DNA from: Nocardia brasiliensis
GTDB lineage: Bacteria > Actinomycetota > Actinomycetes > Mycobacteriales > Mycobacteriaceae
Assembly (NCBI RefSeq): GCF_011801125.1
Contig: NZ_CP046171.1
Span: forward strand, 2,418,001 to 2,482,000
Direction: 5' to 3'
DNA length: 64,000 nt
Positions 37,555 through 46,243 of this stretch are shown here, one piece after another (the stretch's first letter is position 1; each line of letters opens with the position of its first letter). Both the position numbers and the translations under genes were made by a program. The notes under the pieces are model-generated. The model saw nothing but the letters and a program-made list of their open reading frames with translations. It made no database searches and was not told where the DNA came from.

Positions 37555-38562
37555 TCAGCGGGTACGCGCGACCCGGGAGTTCTTGCGCTCGCTCTCGATG
37601 AGGGCGGCCCGCGCCAGGTCGGCGGCGCCGATCATGCCCGCGGCCTCGCCCAGTTGGGTGGTGCGGATGCGCGCCAGCGGACGGTGACCCGCGCCGGTGA
37701 CGGCGCGGGCGTACTCCTCGCGCGCCTCGTCCAGGAACAGCGGGGCCGAGCTGCTCACCCCGCCCGCGATGACGACCAGATCGGGGTCGAAGATATCGCT
37801 GACGAAGGCGAGCCCGAGGCCGAGCCAGCGCGCGAAGTCCGCCATCACCCGCACCGCGAGCGGGTCGCCGTCCTGGGCCGCGCCCGCGACCCGGCGCCCG
37901 GTCAGCGAGCCTGGATCGCGATAGACGTCCTTGGCGAGCACCGAGCGCACCGGATCGGTGGCCAGCATCTCGATCGCGGTGTCGGCCAATGCCGTTCCGC
38001 TGCAATACCGTTCCCAGCAGCCGCGTTTGCCGCACGGGCAGGCCCGGCCGTCCGGCACGACCTGCAGATGCCCGAGTTCCGGTGCGACGCCGTGCGTTCC
38101 GCGATACAGCCTGCCGTCGATCAGCAGCGCGGCGCCGATTCCGGTGCCGATCGCGACGAGCACCACGTTGTGGCCGCCCGCCGCCGCACCGAACCGGTAC
38201 TCGGCCCACATCGCGGCGTTCGCGTCGTGTTCGAGAATGACCGGCAGTTCCAGTCGTTCGGTGAGCCGCTGCGCGACCGGGGTGTCCTGCCAGGGCAGGT
38301 GCGGGGCGAACCGGACGGTGGTGCGGTCGGCCGTGATGAACCCGGCGACCGCGAGACCGACCGCGCCGATCTCGTGGCGGTCGCACAGGTCGCGCACGGA
38401 ACGGGCGAGTGCGTCCTCGAGCGCGCGGGCCGAATGCGGGGTCGGCGCCTGCACGGTGTCGAGCACCTCGCCGCTGTTGTCGATCACCGATGCGCGAATG
38501 TTGGTGCCGCCGACGTCGATTCCGACAGTCAGCGCTCGCGCACCTGCCAGCCGGTGCGTCAT
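37555..38562 (-). CDS. ROK-family sugar kinase (glucokinase-like)
   Basis: 335 residues. N-terminal phosphate loop VGIDVGGTNIRASV, catalytic LEHDANAAMWAEYRFG (Asp), GTGIGAALLIDG and the ROK zinc site CPCGKRGCWERY. These are features of ROK glucokinases rather than repressors, as there is no N-terminal HTH. Start ATG overlaps the stop of the upstream gene (ATGA). Presence in the Rv2182-2188-like envelope operon is conserved in related genera. Confidence 0.93.
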   Translation of the reverse strand: MTHRLAGARALTVGIDVGGTNIRASVIDNSGEVLDTVQAPTPHSARALEDALARSVRDLCDRHEIGAVGLAVAGFITADRTTVRFAPHLPWQDTPVAQRLTERLELPVILEHDANAAMWAEYRFGAAAGGHNVVLVAIGTGIGAALLIDGRLYRGTHGVAPELGHLQVVPDGRACPCGKRGCWERYCSGTALADTAIEMLATDPVRSVLAKDVYRDPGSLTGRRVAGAAQDGDPLAVRVMADFARWLGLGLAFVSDIFDPDLVVIAGGVSSSAPLFLDEAREEYARAVTGAGHRPLARIRTTQLGEAAGMIGAADLARAALIESERKNSRVARTR

Positions 38563-39206
38563 GCCTTGATCGTCACTGGGATCTCGACGTACCGGGCCCG
38601 CGCCGGGCGCTCTCCGGTTCGTCCCGCGGTCGAATCGTGGTGCGGCGTCGCGTGTTCGTGCTCGGGCATCACCGGATCGACCGGCACGCCGGCGAGCGCC
38701 TCGCGCAGCACCGTGACGATGGCGGTGCCGTGATCGGCCACGCTGCGCAGCACCTCGTGGTGTTCACCGCGGACCAGCGCGGCCGCGGCGCAGACCGGGC
38801 ACCAGTCGCAGCTCGACCATTCCACCTGGCCGTCGGCGGCGCGGCGCAGCACCGGCTCCACCCGTTCGAGCACGGCTTCGGCGAGCAGCTTGAGTTCGGC
38901 GGCCAACTCGGCCAGGCCGTCGCCCGGATCATCCTGGTGGGAGCGGCTTTTCGCGTGATCGCCGTGGCCGGATGCGTGCTCGCCCGTGGCATTGTCGTGC
39001 TCTGCCGCGGTGTCGCGTTGGTCGTCGGCGGGCGGAACGCCGGGCTCGGGGGCAGTGGATCGCGGGTACTCGGTGGACCGGCCGAACTCGCCGGGCTGAT
39101 CCGTGCTGTGGTCCGGTGCCTCGGTGCCTGCCCGCTGTTCGTCCGCGCGGCCCGCGCCCCGGCCGGTGACCCGGCCGAAGAAGCCGGTGCTGCGCTCACC
39201 GTTCAT
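38559..39206 (-). CDS. Conserved hypothetical with CxxC motif (Rv2183c-like)
   Basis: 215 residues from ATG 39206, which overlaps the end of the upstream ATPase gene by 11 bases. The N-terminal 95 residues are polar low complexity (His/Asp/Gly-rich). The conserved part is GLAELAAELKLLAEAVLERV, then SSCDWCPVCAAAALVRGE with a CxxCxxC pattern that may bind metal. The function is unknown; the position in the pimB operon is conserved. An alternative start at 39335 would add 43 residues lying inside the ATPase gene. Confidence 0.75.
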   Translation of the reverse strand: MNGERSTGFFGRVTGRGAGRADEQRAGTEAPDHSTDQPGEFGRSTEYPRSTAPEPGVPPADDQRDTAAEHDNATGEHASGHGDHAKSRSHQDDPGDGLAELAAELKLLAEAVLERVEPVLRRAADGQVEWSSCDWCPVCAAAALVRGEHHEVLRSVADHGTAIVTVLREALAGVPVDPVMPEHEHATPHHDSTAGRTGERPARARYVEIPVTIKA

Positions 39207-40488
39207 CGCCGTTGCTTTCCGGCCACACGCGCGGGTCGGGGCGAAAACGCACCACGAGTTGCCCGCCGTCGAGTTCGGCACCGTCGACCGTGCACCGCCG
39301 CAATACCGGCGCCAGACGTACCCGCCGCCGGACACCGTCCGCTCCCACGATCAAATCGTCCTCCACTCGGCCAAGTCGCAGCGTTGCCGCGTCGACAACG
39401 GGCAGGGGCATCCGCAGTGTGTATATCGCGTGCAGACCGCTGCCCGATTCACATCGAACCATCGGTGCGCCGGAACCCGCGTCAACCTCTGCCGGACTGT
39501 CGCTCAGCATAAGGGCTGCCTCCGGTGCGTCCCCGTTCGAGCCCACTGCGTACGACAACGTCGTGAGCGAGGTGAGGCCGATCGGTTCCGGCCCGGTGTG
39601 CTGCGCGATCAGCACCGGGATACCCGGCATCGCCCGCCGTAACTCGGCGATCGCGGTGAGTTGCTCGTCACGTCGGTCGGCGTACCAGCGGGCCGCCGGA
39701 TGGCCGGTGTCGGGCTCGTGGTCGAGCCGGGGGAGCACCTTGTTGACCACGACGGCGTCCAGCCGCAGGCCGAGCAGGGTGGCGGCGGAGCGGACCCGCT
39801 CGGATTCGGCGAGTGTCACCCGTTCGGCGACGGTGACCAGGCGCGCCCCGGTGCGGCGATGGTCGGCGAGCAGGTCACGGACCTCGGTGACGGCTTCGAC
39901 GATCCGTTCCACGGTCGCGGCGAGCACGGCGCGGCGCAGGTCGGTGCCGATCGAGCTCATCGCACGGGCGTGCCGCGGCCACACCCGCTCCAGATAGCCG
40001 AGCAGCGTGTCCGGTGCGGTGACGATGCGCAGCATGTCGGCCGAGGGCGGGCAGTCGATGACGACCACGTCCCAGTCGTCCTCCTGCACGAACTGGGTGA
40101 TCTCCACCAGCATCAGCAGTTCCTGCACACCGGGCAGTCCGGTCAGCTCGGCCGGGTCGAGCGCGGCCAGGTCGACCCCGTGCTCGTGGCCGGTGCCGGT
40201 GGCCAGCATCCGCACCACCTCGCGGAACCGATCCTCCAGCAGCGCAAGCGAATCCACCTCGATCACATCGAGCCCGGGCATGACGGTGGCGATCCCCGCG
40301 ACCGTGCCAGGATCGTGCGGAAAACGGAATCCGAGCGCGTCACCGAGCGAATGCGCCTGATCGAGCGAGGCGATCAGCACCCGCAGGCCCGCCCTGGCAT
40401 GGGACACGGCGGCGGCACACGCCAGCGTCGTCTTGCCTACCCCGCCTTTGCCGATGAACAGCTCGACCCGGGTCGTGTGCGTCGTCAG
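39196..40488 (-). CDS. ArsA/GET3-like anion-transporting ATPase (Rv2184c-like), probable CTG start
   Basis: Only the frame beginning CTG at 40488 includes the deviant Walker A motif GKGGVGKTT (residues 13-21, after TTHTTRVELFI). The CTG overlaps the upstream stop as CTGA. The next standard start, GTG 40407, would delete the P-loop. With CTG the protein is 430 residues: Walker A, VVVIDCPPSADML (Walker B/switch II) and VVVNKVLPRLDHEP, typical of ArsA-type ATPases. Its mycobacterial counterpart is of unknown role beside pimB. Overlaps at both ends show strict operon translation. Confidence 0.85.
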   Translation of the reverse strand: MTTHTTRVELFIGKGGVGKTTLACAAAVSHARAGLRVLIASLDQAHSLGDALGFRFPHDPGTVAGIATVMPGLDVIEVDSLALLEDRFREVVRMLATGTGHEHGVDLAALDPAELTGLPGVQELLMLVEITQFVQEDDWDVVVIDCPPSADMLRIVTAPDTLLGYLERVWPRHARAMSSIGTDLRRAVLAATVERIVEAVTEVRDLLADHRRTGARLVTVAERVTLAESERVRSAATLLGLRLDAVVVNKVLPRLDHEPDTGHPAARWYADRRDEQLTAIAELRRAMPGIPVLIAQHTGPEPIGLTSLTTLSYAVGSNGDAPEAALMLSDSPAEVDAGSGAPMVRCESGSGLHAIYTLRMPLPVVDAATLRLGRVEDDLIVGADGVRRRVRLAPVLRRCTVDGAELDGGQLVVRFRPDPRVWPESNGDER

Positions 40489-40922
40489 CCTTCGACCCGT
40501 TTCTTCAGTTCCTTCAACGCGGTATCGGTGATCACCTTCTCGGCCTTGCGCTTGAACATGCCGATCATCGGGATGTTCAGGTCGACCGTCAGGGTGTAGA
40601 CGACCTCGGTGCTGCCGTCGGGCTGATCGATGAGCTCGTAGGTGCCGTTCTGCGCCTTCTGCAGATCACCGCTGACCAGGGTCCAGCTGACCGCCTTGTT
40701 GTCCGGGCGCCAGGTGTAGGCGAGCACGTAGCTGTCCTTGACCACTCCCGCGTCGAGCACGAACCTGGCGGTGCGCGCCCGGCCGTCCGGGCCCTTCTCC
40801 TGCACCTCGACCGACTGTGCCGCCGAGACCCACTCCGGGTAAGACTCCAGGTCGGCGATGACGGACATCACCTGCTGCGACGGGGCCTCGATGATGATCG
40901 ACCTCTGGGTCCTGTCGGCCAT
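40485..40922 (-). CDS. SRPBCC (polyketide cyclase/START-like) protein, Rv2185c-like
   Basis: 145 residues. SRPBCC helix-grip fold: IIIEAPSQQVMSVIADLESYPEWVSA at the start, a run of beta strands, and the long C-terminal helix KAEKVITDTALKELKKRV. Lipid- or hydrophobic-ligand binding is usual for the family. It lies in the pimB operon with a second SRPBCC gene upstream. Its TGA overlaps the likely CTG start of the ATPase gene. Confidence 0.9.
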   Translation of the reverse strand: MADRTQRSIIIEAPSQQVMSVIADLESYPEWVSAAQSVEVQEKGPDGRARTARFVLDAGVVKDSYVLAYTWRPDNKAVSWTLVSGDLQKAQNGTYELIDQPDGSTEVVYTLTVDLNIPMIGMFKRKAEKVITDTALKELKKRVEG

Positions 40923-40970
40923 GGCGGACAGCGGTTCCTTTCAGCGTCGGTCGGGGATGTCGGTCGGCCC

Positions 40971-41354
40971 TCAGGAGGCGTGGGCGGGCGCGACACCCGC
41001 CGGGCGACCGGCCTCCAGCCGGGACTTCAGTTCGAAGGACATGTTCTTGCCCGCCACCCGGCGCGCGCGATTGGCGGCCGCCAGCTTGCTCGGCGCCGGC
41101 GCGGGCTGCGGTTCGGCGTGCAGGAAGTAGTGCAGGATGACCCCGTCCAGCGCGGGTTGCAGCCAGACCTCCATGGTTCCGGTCAGCGCGCCCGCCACGG
41201 TCCAGCGGATTCCCTTGTCGCCCCGGTCTTCCCGGACGGTCAAGGTCAGATCCGGCCACCAGCGGCGCCAATTGTTCGGTCCCGCCAGCACATCCGCGAC
41301 GGCGGTGCCGGGTGCGGCGATGAACGTCTGGTCGGCGACCTGGACAGTGCTCAT
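40971..41354 (-). CDS. SRPBCC-family protein
   Basis: 127 residues from ATG 41354. Pattern ADQTFIAAPGTAVADVLAGPNNWRRW, then WTVAGALTGTMEVWLQPALDGVILHYFLHAE, is a divergent START-like fold with the basic tail NRARRVAGKNMSFELKSRLE. The longer frame upstream belongs to pimB in another frame. 48 bases upstream of the next SRPBCC gene. Ligand unknown. Confidence 0.85.
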   Translation of the reverse strand: MSTVQVADQTFIAAPGTAVADVLAGPNNWRRWWPDLTLTVREDRGDKGIRWTVAGALTGTMEVWLQPALDGVILHYFLHAEPQPAPAPSKLAAANRARRVAGKNMSFELKSRLEAGRPAGVAPAHAS

Positions 41355-41487
41355 GACCGCACCTCGCCGATGCGGCCGACGGGCGCGACAGAGACAGTTC
41401 CTTCGCTCACAACCGTGAGCGTATCCGATTCGGGCAGTGGGGCCGCAGTAGCGCTCGTGCGCGCACCCCGGCCTGCGCTCGATTCGC

Positions 41488-42615
41488 TCATCGAAGCAGC
41501 TGACGCAGGCGGGCGCCGTGGCTGCCCCAGCGCCAGTGTTCCTCGACGAACGCGCGGCCCGCCGCGCCCATGCGGGCCGCGGCATCCGGGTCGGACAGGA
41601 GGTCGACCAGGGCGTCGGCGATCTGCTGGACCGAACGGCCGTCCACGACCCGCCCGGTTTCGCCTTCGACGACCGTTTCCGGCGCGCCGCCGGAGCGGCC
41701 CGCGACCACCGGCACGCCGGACGCCGACGCCTCCAGGTAGACGATGCCGAGACCCTCCACGTCCAACCCCGCGCCCCGGGTGCGGCACGGCATCGCGAAG
41801 ACGTCGGCGAGGGTGTGGTGGGCGGCGAGTTCGCCGGAGGGCACTCGGCCGGTGAACACCACGTCGTCGGCGACACCGAGTGCGATGGCGTAGTGGCGCA
41901 GCTTCTCCTCGTACGGTCCGCCGCCGGCGATCACGAGGATCGCCCCCGGCACCCGATCGCGGATCTCGCGCATGGCCGTGATCAGCATGTCCTGGCCCTT
42001 GCGCGGCACCAGGCGCGACAGGCACAGGATGGTCGGCCGGTCGTCGAGGCCGTAGCGAGCCCGCAATTCGGCCCGCGCGGCCGGATCGGGTCGGAACGTG
42101 TCGGTGTCCACCCCCGGTGGCAGATACTCCAGCGCGGCATTAGGGCCGAACGCGGCGGCGAACCGGCGCCGGGTGTACTTGCTGACGTAGGTCACCACGT
42201 CGGTGTGCTCGCCGATCTGGCGCAGCGCCTGCCTGGCCCCGGGCAGCATCGACCAGCCGACCTCGTGCCCGTGCGTGCTGGCCAGAATCCGTTCCGCGCC
42301 CGCCCGGCGCAGCATCGGCGCCAGCAGGGCCAGCGGCGCGGCCGCACCGAACCACACGGTGTCGCACTGTTCGCTGCGCAGCAGCCGCGCGGCCCGGCGC
42401 AACACCAGCGGGGTCGGCAACATCAGCGTGGTGGGGTGGCGCACCACCTGGAATTTCTGCTTGGCGTCGAACCTCAGATGACTGTCCCCGCGCCAGCGTG
42501 GGGCGTAAACCACCAGATCATCGGGCGGCAGTTCACCGGCCAGGGCATGCAGATAGGACTGGATACCGCCCGGCCGCGGCGGGAAATCGTTGGTCACCAG
42601 CAGAGTTCGGGCCAT
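41488..42615 (-). CDS. pimB: GDP-mannose-dependent phosphatidylinositol monomannoside mannosyltransferase
   Basis: 375 residues, GT4/GT-B fold. TNDFPPRPGGIQSYLHALA at the N-terminus, CLSRLVPRKGQDMLI, and the donor-site RGAGLDVEGLGIVYLEASASGVPVVAG are diagnostic of PimB' (Rv2188c). It adds the second mannose to PIM1 at the inner membrane, on the way to LM/LAM. First gene of the minus-strand envelope operon. Confidence 0.94.
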   Translation of the reverse strand: MARTLLVTNDFPPRPGGIQSYLHALAGELPPDDLVVYAPRWRGDSHLRFDAKQKFQVVRHPTTLMLPTPLVLRRAARLLRSEQCDTVWFGAAAPLALLAPMLRRAGAERILASTHGHEVGWSMLPGARQALRQIGEHTDVVTYVSKYTRRRFAAAFGPNAALEYLPPGVDTDTFRPDPAARAELRARYGLDDRPTILCLSRLVPRKGQDMLITAMREIRDRVPGAILVIAGGGPYEEKLRHYAIALGVADDVVFTGRVPSGELAAHHTLADVFAMPCRTRGAGLDVEGLGIVYLEASASGVPVVAGRSGGAPETVVEGETGRVVDGRSVQQIADALVDLLSDPDAAARMGAAGRAFVEEHWRWGSHGARLRQLLR

Positions 42616-42673
42616 GCGAACAACCTACTGGGTCGCGCGCCCGCGCCTGCGGCGCGGCGTGTCCGTGGCCGGA

Positions 42674-42856
42674 GTGCCCGCCTGCACGGAATCGGCCGCG
42701 AGTAGTTTCGGACGGCGCGACGATCCGCAAACCGGTCGCGTCGACCCGTCCGGTGACCCGAATCTCTTTTCCTGCCACTGCGCTTCGCGCATCGACATGA
42801 CGCTCGAGGACGGCACGCACTACCGCTGCGAAGACCTCAGGGCCGGTTGCCCCTGA
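42674..42856 (+). CDS. Possible small Cys-rich protein
   Basis: From GTG 42674, 60 residues ending FSCHCASRIDMTLEDGTHYR then CEDLRAGCP. Five cysteines in a spaced pattern could suit a small metal-binding or disulfide protein. No family recognised and no clear ribosome-binding site. It is divergent from pimB and followed at once by a palindromic repeat. Could be chance. Confidence 0.3.
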   Translation: MPACTESAASSFGRRDDPQTGRVDPSGDPNLFSCHCASRIDMTLEDGTHYRCEDLRAGCP

Positions 42857-42864
42857 GTTCGCGC

Positions 42865-42943
42865 TGGACGGGTGATCACCAGGTAGTGGTGGCGTTGTGC
42901 TCTCGGCCGATGCTGCCAGGACTACCTGGTGATCGTCTGTCCG
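42865..42943. repeat. Dispersed 79-bp palindrome family, copy 4
   Basis: Outer ends GGTGATCACCAGGTAGTGG and ACTACCTGGTGATC, loop GCTCTCGGCCGATGC, same orientation and length as copy 3, with a few arm mismatches. It lies between the possible small ORF and the membrane protease gene end. Confidence 0.88.
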
Positions 42944-42955
42944 GTCGCCGGGGTC

Positions 42956-43951
42956 TCAGGGGACCTGGGCGGGCAGCCACGCCTGCCAGCCGGCGATGAA
43001 CTCCTGACGGGTCACGCCGAGGACGGAGCGGAGGATCTCGTCCTCGGTGGCCGGGGTCTGGCGGGCGGCGGCCAGGCGGCGGTAGAGCTCGGCGAGGCGG
43101 GGTTGGTCGTACTTGTCGGCGACGAAAGCGCAGATCGACCAGGCCTGCTCATAGGTGGCGGCGGCTTTGGGGCCCGCGAAGTCGGCGTCGGCGGGCAGGT
43201 CCCCGGGCAGCGCGTGCAGGCGGACGCGCGCGGTGAGGCCGGGCGCGACGTCGGTGAAGGGGTGGCCTTGGTCGCGGTGGGCGACGTAGTCGGCGAAGCC
43301 CTCCAGCATCCACAGCGGGGCGCCGTCGCGAGTCTCGGCGCGGGTGGCGATGTGGGTCAGTTCGTGCCGCAGCAGTGTGCGCAGGCCCTCAGGGTCGAGG
43401 CGGCGGCCCGCGTCCGGGCTGAAGACGATGCGCTGACCCGTGGGCGGGGTGCCCGGAATGTACGGGTCGGCCACCGAAGCGGCCGCGACCTCGGCGGACA
43501 TGATGGCGCCCCCGTGCACCAGCCCGGCGAACTCGGACGGCGACGAGGCGACGACGACCACGGTCGACTGCGGCCACCCCGGCCCCCACACCTCGGTGAC
43601 CGCCGTGGTCGCCGCGCCGAGTGCCTGCTCGAGGACGTCCATTTCGATGCGCTGCGTCCGATGGCCCACGACCAAGGACTGTTGCCCGTCGCCGGTCGGC
43701 ACCTGATGCGCGAGGATCGCGCCGAACGGTTCGATGTCGCGCCGGATCTCGGCCAAGCGCGGGTCGGTGGCGGTGGCCTGGCCGACCGCCTCGTGCTGGG
43801 CCGTGCCCTCAGGTTTCGGCAGCGCCGTGTTCGGCAGCAGCATCAGCGCGCCACAGAACCCGGTCAGCGCCACCACCATCGCGACGGTGAGACAGAACTC
43901 GAAGCGCCGCCGCGCCGACCACCACGCCCGCAATCCCCGCTCACCCCTCAT
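42956..43951 (-). CDS. Membrane-anchored gluzincin-like metalloprotease
   Basis: 331 residues. One N-terminal helix (FCLTVAMVVALTGFCGALML) anchors an extracytoplasmic domain. Zinc site HELTHIATR (HExxH) and downstream LWMLEGFADYVAHR supplying the Glu ligand and helper residues identify the peptidase MA-like group. Substrate unknown. Position between pimB and ripC is shared with related genera (Rv2189c locus), so an envelope role is plausible. Confidence 0.85.
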   Translation of the reverse strand: MRGERGLRAWWSARRRFEFCLTVAMVVALTGFCGALMLLPNTALPKPEGTAQHEAVGQATATDPRLAEIRRDIEPFGAILAHQVPTGDGQQSLVVGHRTQRIEMDVLEQALGAATTAVTEVWGPGWPQSTVVVVASSPSEFAGLVHGGAIMSAEVAAASVADPYIPGTPPTGQRIVFSPDAGRRLDPEGLRTLLRHELTHIATRAETRDGAPLWMLEGFADYVAHRDQGHPFTDVAPGLTARVRLHALPGDLPADADFAGPKAAATYEQAWSICAFVADKYDQPRLAELYRRLAAARQTPATEDEILRSVLGVTRQEFIAGWQAWLPAQVP

Positions 43952-43990
43952 GACCCACCCAGCCAGTGCCTAGTGCCCACTCATTGGTGT

Positions 43991-45070
43991 TCAGTATCGC
44001 CGAGCGGAGTGGTACGGCGTGGTGCTGATGGGTGCCACGGCGACCGGGACGCCGAAGGTGGAGGCGTGCACCATGAGTCCGTTGCCCGCGTAGATGCCGA
44101 CATGGGAGATGTCGCTGTAGAAGAACACGACGTCGCCGGGCTGCAAATCGCTTTGCGCGACGGGCGTGCCGTAGGAGGCCTGCTGGGAACTCGTGCGCGG
44201 CACGTCCTTGCCGACCTGCTTGAACGCCCACTGCACGAGGCCGGAGCAGTCGAACTGGTGCGGTCCGGTCGCGCCCCAGACGTACGGGTCGCCGATGCGG
44301 GTGAGGCTCGCGGCCAGCGCGCTGGTGCCGCTGCCGGGCACCAGCCCCTGCAGCAGGGTGTCGCGGTCGAAGCCGGGCGGGAACGCCGGACCGGCGAGTG
44401 CGGCCTTGTCCTTGGTGGACAAGCCGGTCCACGCCTGCACCACCTGAACGATGGCGCCGCTGAGGTCGCTGCGCTTGCGTTCCAGCTCGCCGCGCACGGT
44501 TTCGGCCTTGGTCGCGGCCGCGTGCGCCTCGTCGGCGGCGCGGCGGGCGTCGGCTTCGGCGCTCTCGGCGGCGTCGGTGGCCTTCTTGTATCGCGCGAGT
44601 TGATCGGAGGTCTGCGCGGCGAGCACGTCCAGCGTGGACATCTGGTCGAGCAGTTGCTGCGGGGAATCGCTGACCAGCACGGCGAACAACCGGTTGGTGC
44701 GCGCGCCCTGATAGGCGGCGATCGCGGTGCGGTCGATCATCGGCTGGTACTTGCGTACTTCGTCGCGGGCCTGGTTCACCCGATCGGTGCTCTCGACCAG
44801 CTTGGCGTCGGCCTCGCGTTGCAGCCCGAGTTTGGTGTCCAGATCGGACTGGGCGTTGAGGGCCTGCTCGTTGAGCTGCTCGGACTGGCGGGACAGGTCG
44901 ATCATCCGCTGCACGGCGTCGGCGGCGGTCGCGGGTAGGGCGACCGGATCGGCACCGACCGGGCCTGCGCCGTAGACGGTGGCGGTGGCCAGGATTCCGG
45001 CCGCCAACGCGCCGCCCACCAGACGTTTCGTGTCGAGCTTCAGCGTGCCCTGTCTCCGGTGTGCTGCCAC
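43991..45070 (-). CDS. ripC: NlpC/P60 peptidoglycan endopeptidase, RipC-like
   Basis: 359 residues from GTG 45070 (TTG 45115 also in frame). Signal segment RLVGGALAAGILATATVYG, a long coiled coil (about residues 45-215: QSEQLNEQALNAQSDLDTKL and AEADARRAADEAHAAATKAE), then an NlpC/P60 domain with catalytic Cys in QFDCSGLVQWAF and His in ISHVGIYAGNG. It cuts D-Glu-mDAP bonds in peptidoglycan at division. GTG 45070 is preferred because a promoter-like motif then lies 98 bases upstream, matching the spacing at the other NlpC gene. Confidence 0.9.
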   Translation of the reverse strand: MAAHRRQGTLKLDTKRLVGGALAAGILATATVYGAGPVGADPVALPATAADAVQRMIDLSRQSEQLNEQALNAQSDLDTKLGLQREADAKLVESTDRVNQARDEVRKYQPMIDRTAIAAYQGARTNRLFAVLVSDSPQQLLDQMSTLDVLAAQTSDQLARYKKATDAAESAEADARRAADEAHAAATKAETVRGELERKRSDLSGAIVQVVQAWTGLSTKDKAALAGPAFPPGFDRDTLLQGLVPGSGTSALAASLTRIGDPYVWGATGPHQFDCSGLVQWAFKQVGKDVPRTSSQQASYGTPVAQSDLQPGDVVFFYSDISHVGIYAGNGLMVHASTFGVPVAVAPISTTPYHSARRY

Positions 45071-45167
45071 AGGCTGCCGTGCCCCTGTTCTCTCGATCTG
45101 GTTGAACCGACGCAACGTCTTCCGGAAAACGGAGGTTTGCGGGGTGCGCGCCTCGGGTAGATCCAGA

Positions 45168-45189
45168 AGGTCTCGATTAGGTTACGGAA
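45168..45189 (-). promoter_or_regulatory. Shared NlpC/P60 upstream motif, copy A
   Basis: Reads CGTAACCTAATCGAGACCT on the gene strand; the same element with two differing bases occurs at 45945-45966 upstream of the second NlpC gene. The GTAACC core recalls MtrA-type sites that control cell-wall hydrolases, but that link is inference. Confidence 0.5.
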
Positions 45190-45242
45190 CGGCCTGGGTC
45201 TGTGTCCAGTAAAGAACGAAACGATCACGGCCGCCATCCGGC

Positions 45243-45269
45243 GGTCGGGCCGCAACGTACGGCCCGACC
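45243..45269 (-). terminator. Terminator hairpin of the second NlpC gene
   Basis: Arms GGTCGGGCCG / CGGCCCGACC with a 7-base loop, 9 bases past the stop. Confidence 0.75.
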
Positions 45270-45278
45270 AGCGGTTTC

Positions 45279-45848
45279 TCAGAAGCGACGGGCCCCGGCG
45301 ATGGGCATCGATGAGATCGGCGCCACCTGCACGGGCGTGCCGGAGGTCGACGCGTGCACGACATTGCCGTCGCCTGCGTACAGGCCGGAGTGGCCGCCGC
45401 CGTAGAACGACACCAGGTCGCCCGGCTGCAGGTCGTCCATCGAGATCGGGCTGCCCGCGGCGAGCTGGGCGCCGCTGGTGCGCGGCAGCTCCAGGCCGGC
45501 CTGCGCGTAGGCCCACTTCACCAGGCCGGAGCAGTCGAAGGCGTTCGGGCCGGCGGCGCCGTACACGTACGGGGCGCCGATCTTGGTCATCGCGGCGTCG
45601 AGCGCCTCTTCGCCGATGGTCCTCTTCGGGGCGACGAACGGCAGCGGCTGCGCGGGCAGCTCGATGCCGGGGATGCCCTGCGGGATCTGAATCTCGTTCG
45701 GCACTTCGAAGGTTCCGACGCCGGGGATGGTCACCGGCTGAGCCGACGCGGGGGCGGCCGGAAGCAGGAACGCGCCGATGGTGGCAGCGCCGACGGCCCC
45801 GGCGGCGAAGGCACGCTGCGCCTGTCGCTTGACGGATTCGGTCGTCAT
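45279..45848 (-). CDS. NlpC/P60 endopeptidase, short form
   Basis: 189 residues from ATG 45848. Signal peptide (AFAAGAVGAATIGAFLLPAA, then ASA cleavage), a short linker (PGVGTFEVPNEIQIPQGIPG) and an NlpC/P60 domain with Cys in NAFDCSGLVKWAYAQ and His in GGHSGLYAGDG. It lacks the coiled coil of its neighbour. Likely secreted cell-wall hydrolase. A terminator separates it from ripC, yet both share the same upstream motif. Confidence 0.92.
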   Translation of the reverse strand: MTTESVKRQAQRAFAAGAVGAATIGAFLLPAAPASAQPVTIPGVGTFEVPNEIQIPQGIPGIELPAQPLPFVAPKRTIGEEALDAAMTKIGAPYVYGAAGPNAFDCSGLVKWAYAQAGLELPRTSGAQLAAGSPISMDDLQPGDLVSFYGGGHSGLYAGDGNVVHASTSGTPVQVAPISSMPIAGARRF

Positions 45849-45944
45849 GATGCGGTACTCCCAATCTGCCCCACGACGCCGCACCCTGACTGGTGCCGCG
45901 GACTTCGTGTCGTTCGCACCGGATGGGATGCGGCGGACTCCGTG

Positions 45945-45966
45945 AGGTCTCGAAAAGGTTACGAAC
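45945..45966 (-). promoter_or_regulatory. Shared NlpC/P60 upstream motif, copy B
   Basis: CGTAACCTTTTCGAGACCT on the gene strand, 97 bases before ATG 45848. Partner of the copy at 45168-45189. Confidence 0.5.
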
Positions 45967-46227
45967 ACATCACGGTGGTTTGTAAAGTCGGACTCCGGCG
46001 AATTGTGTGCGCCTGTGTGAATTTCCGCTTAATCAATGTGAGATATGTCCCAGCAATCACGAAAAGATAACGACGCGGTGCCTCCGGTGGGCTTCCGGGT
46101 CGCGATCTCGGGCGCGTCCGGCGCGTCCTCGGGTGGGTCGAACGGGCCTCGACTGGGCATTCCCCCAGGTCGCCGGGCTCATTGCGGGGATATGTCCAGC
46201 TCCGATACCGGTCGGTCGGCCGCTCGG

Positions 46228-46243
46228 CTGTGATCGGTCACAG
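46228..46243. promoter_or_regulatory. Palindrome CTGTGATCGGTCACAG
   Basis: Perfect 6-bp arms around TCGG in the divergent region between the NlpC gene and the exonuclease fusion. It resembles a Crp-type site with a shortened spacer, or an MtrA-like GTCACAG element. Unproven. Confidence 0.35.
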
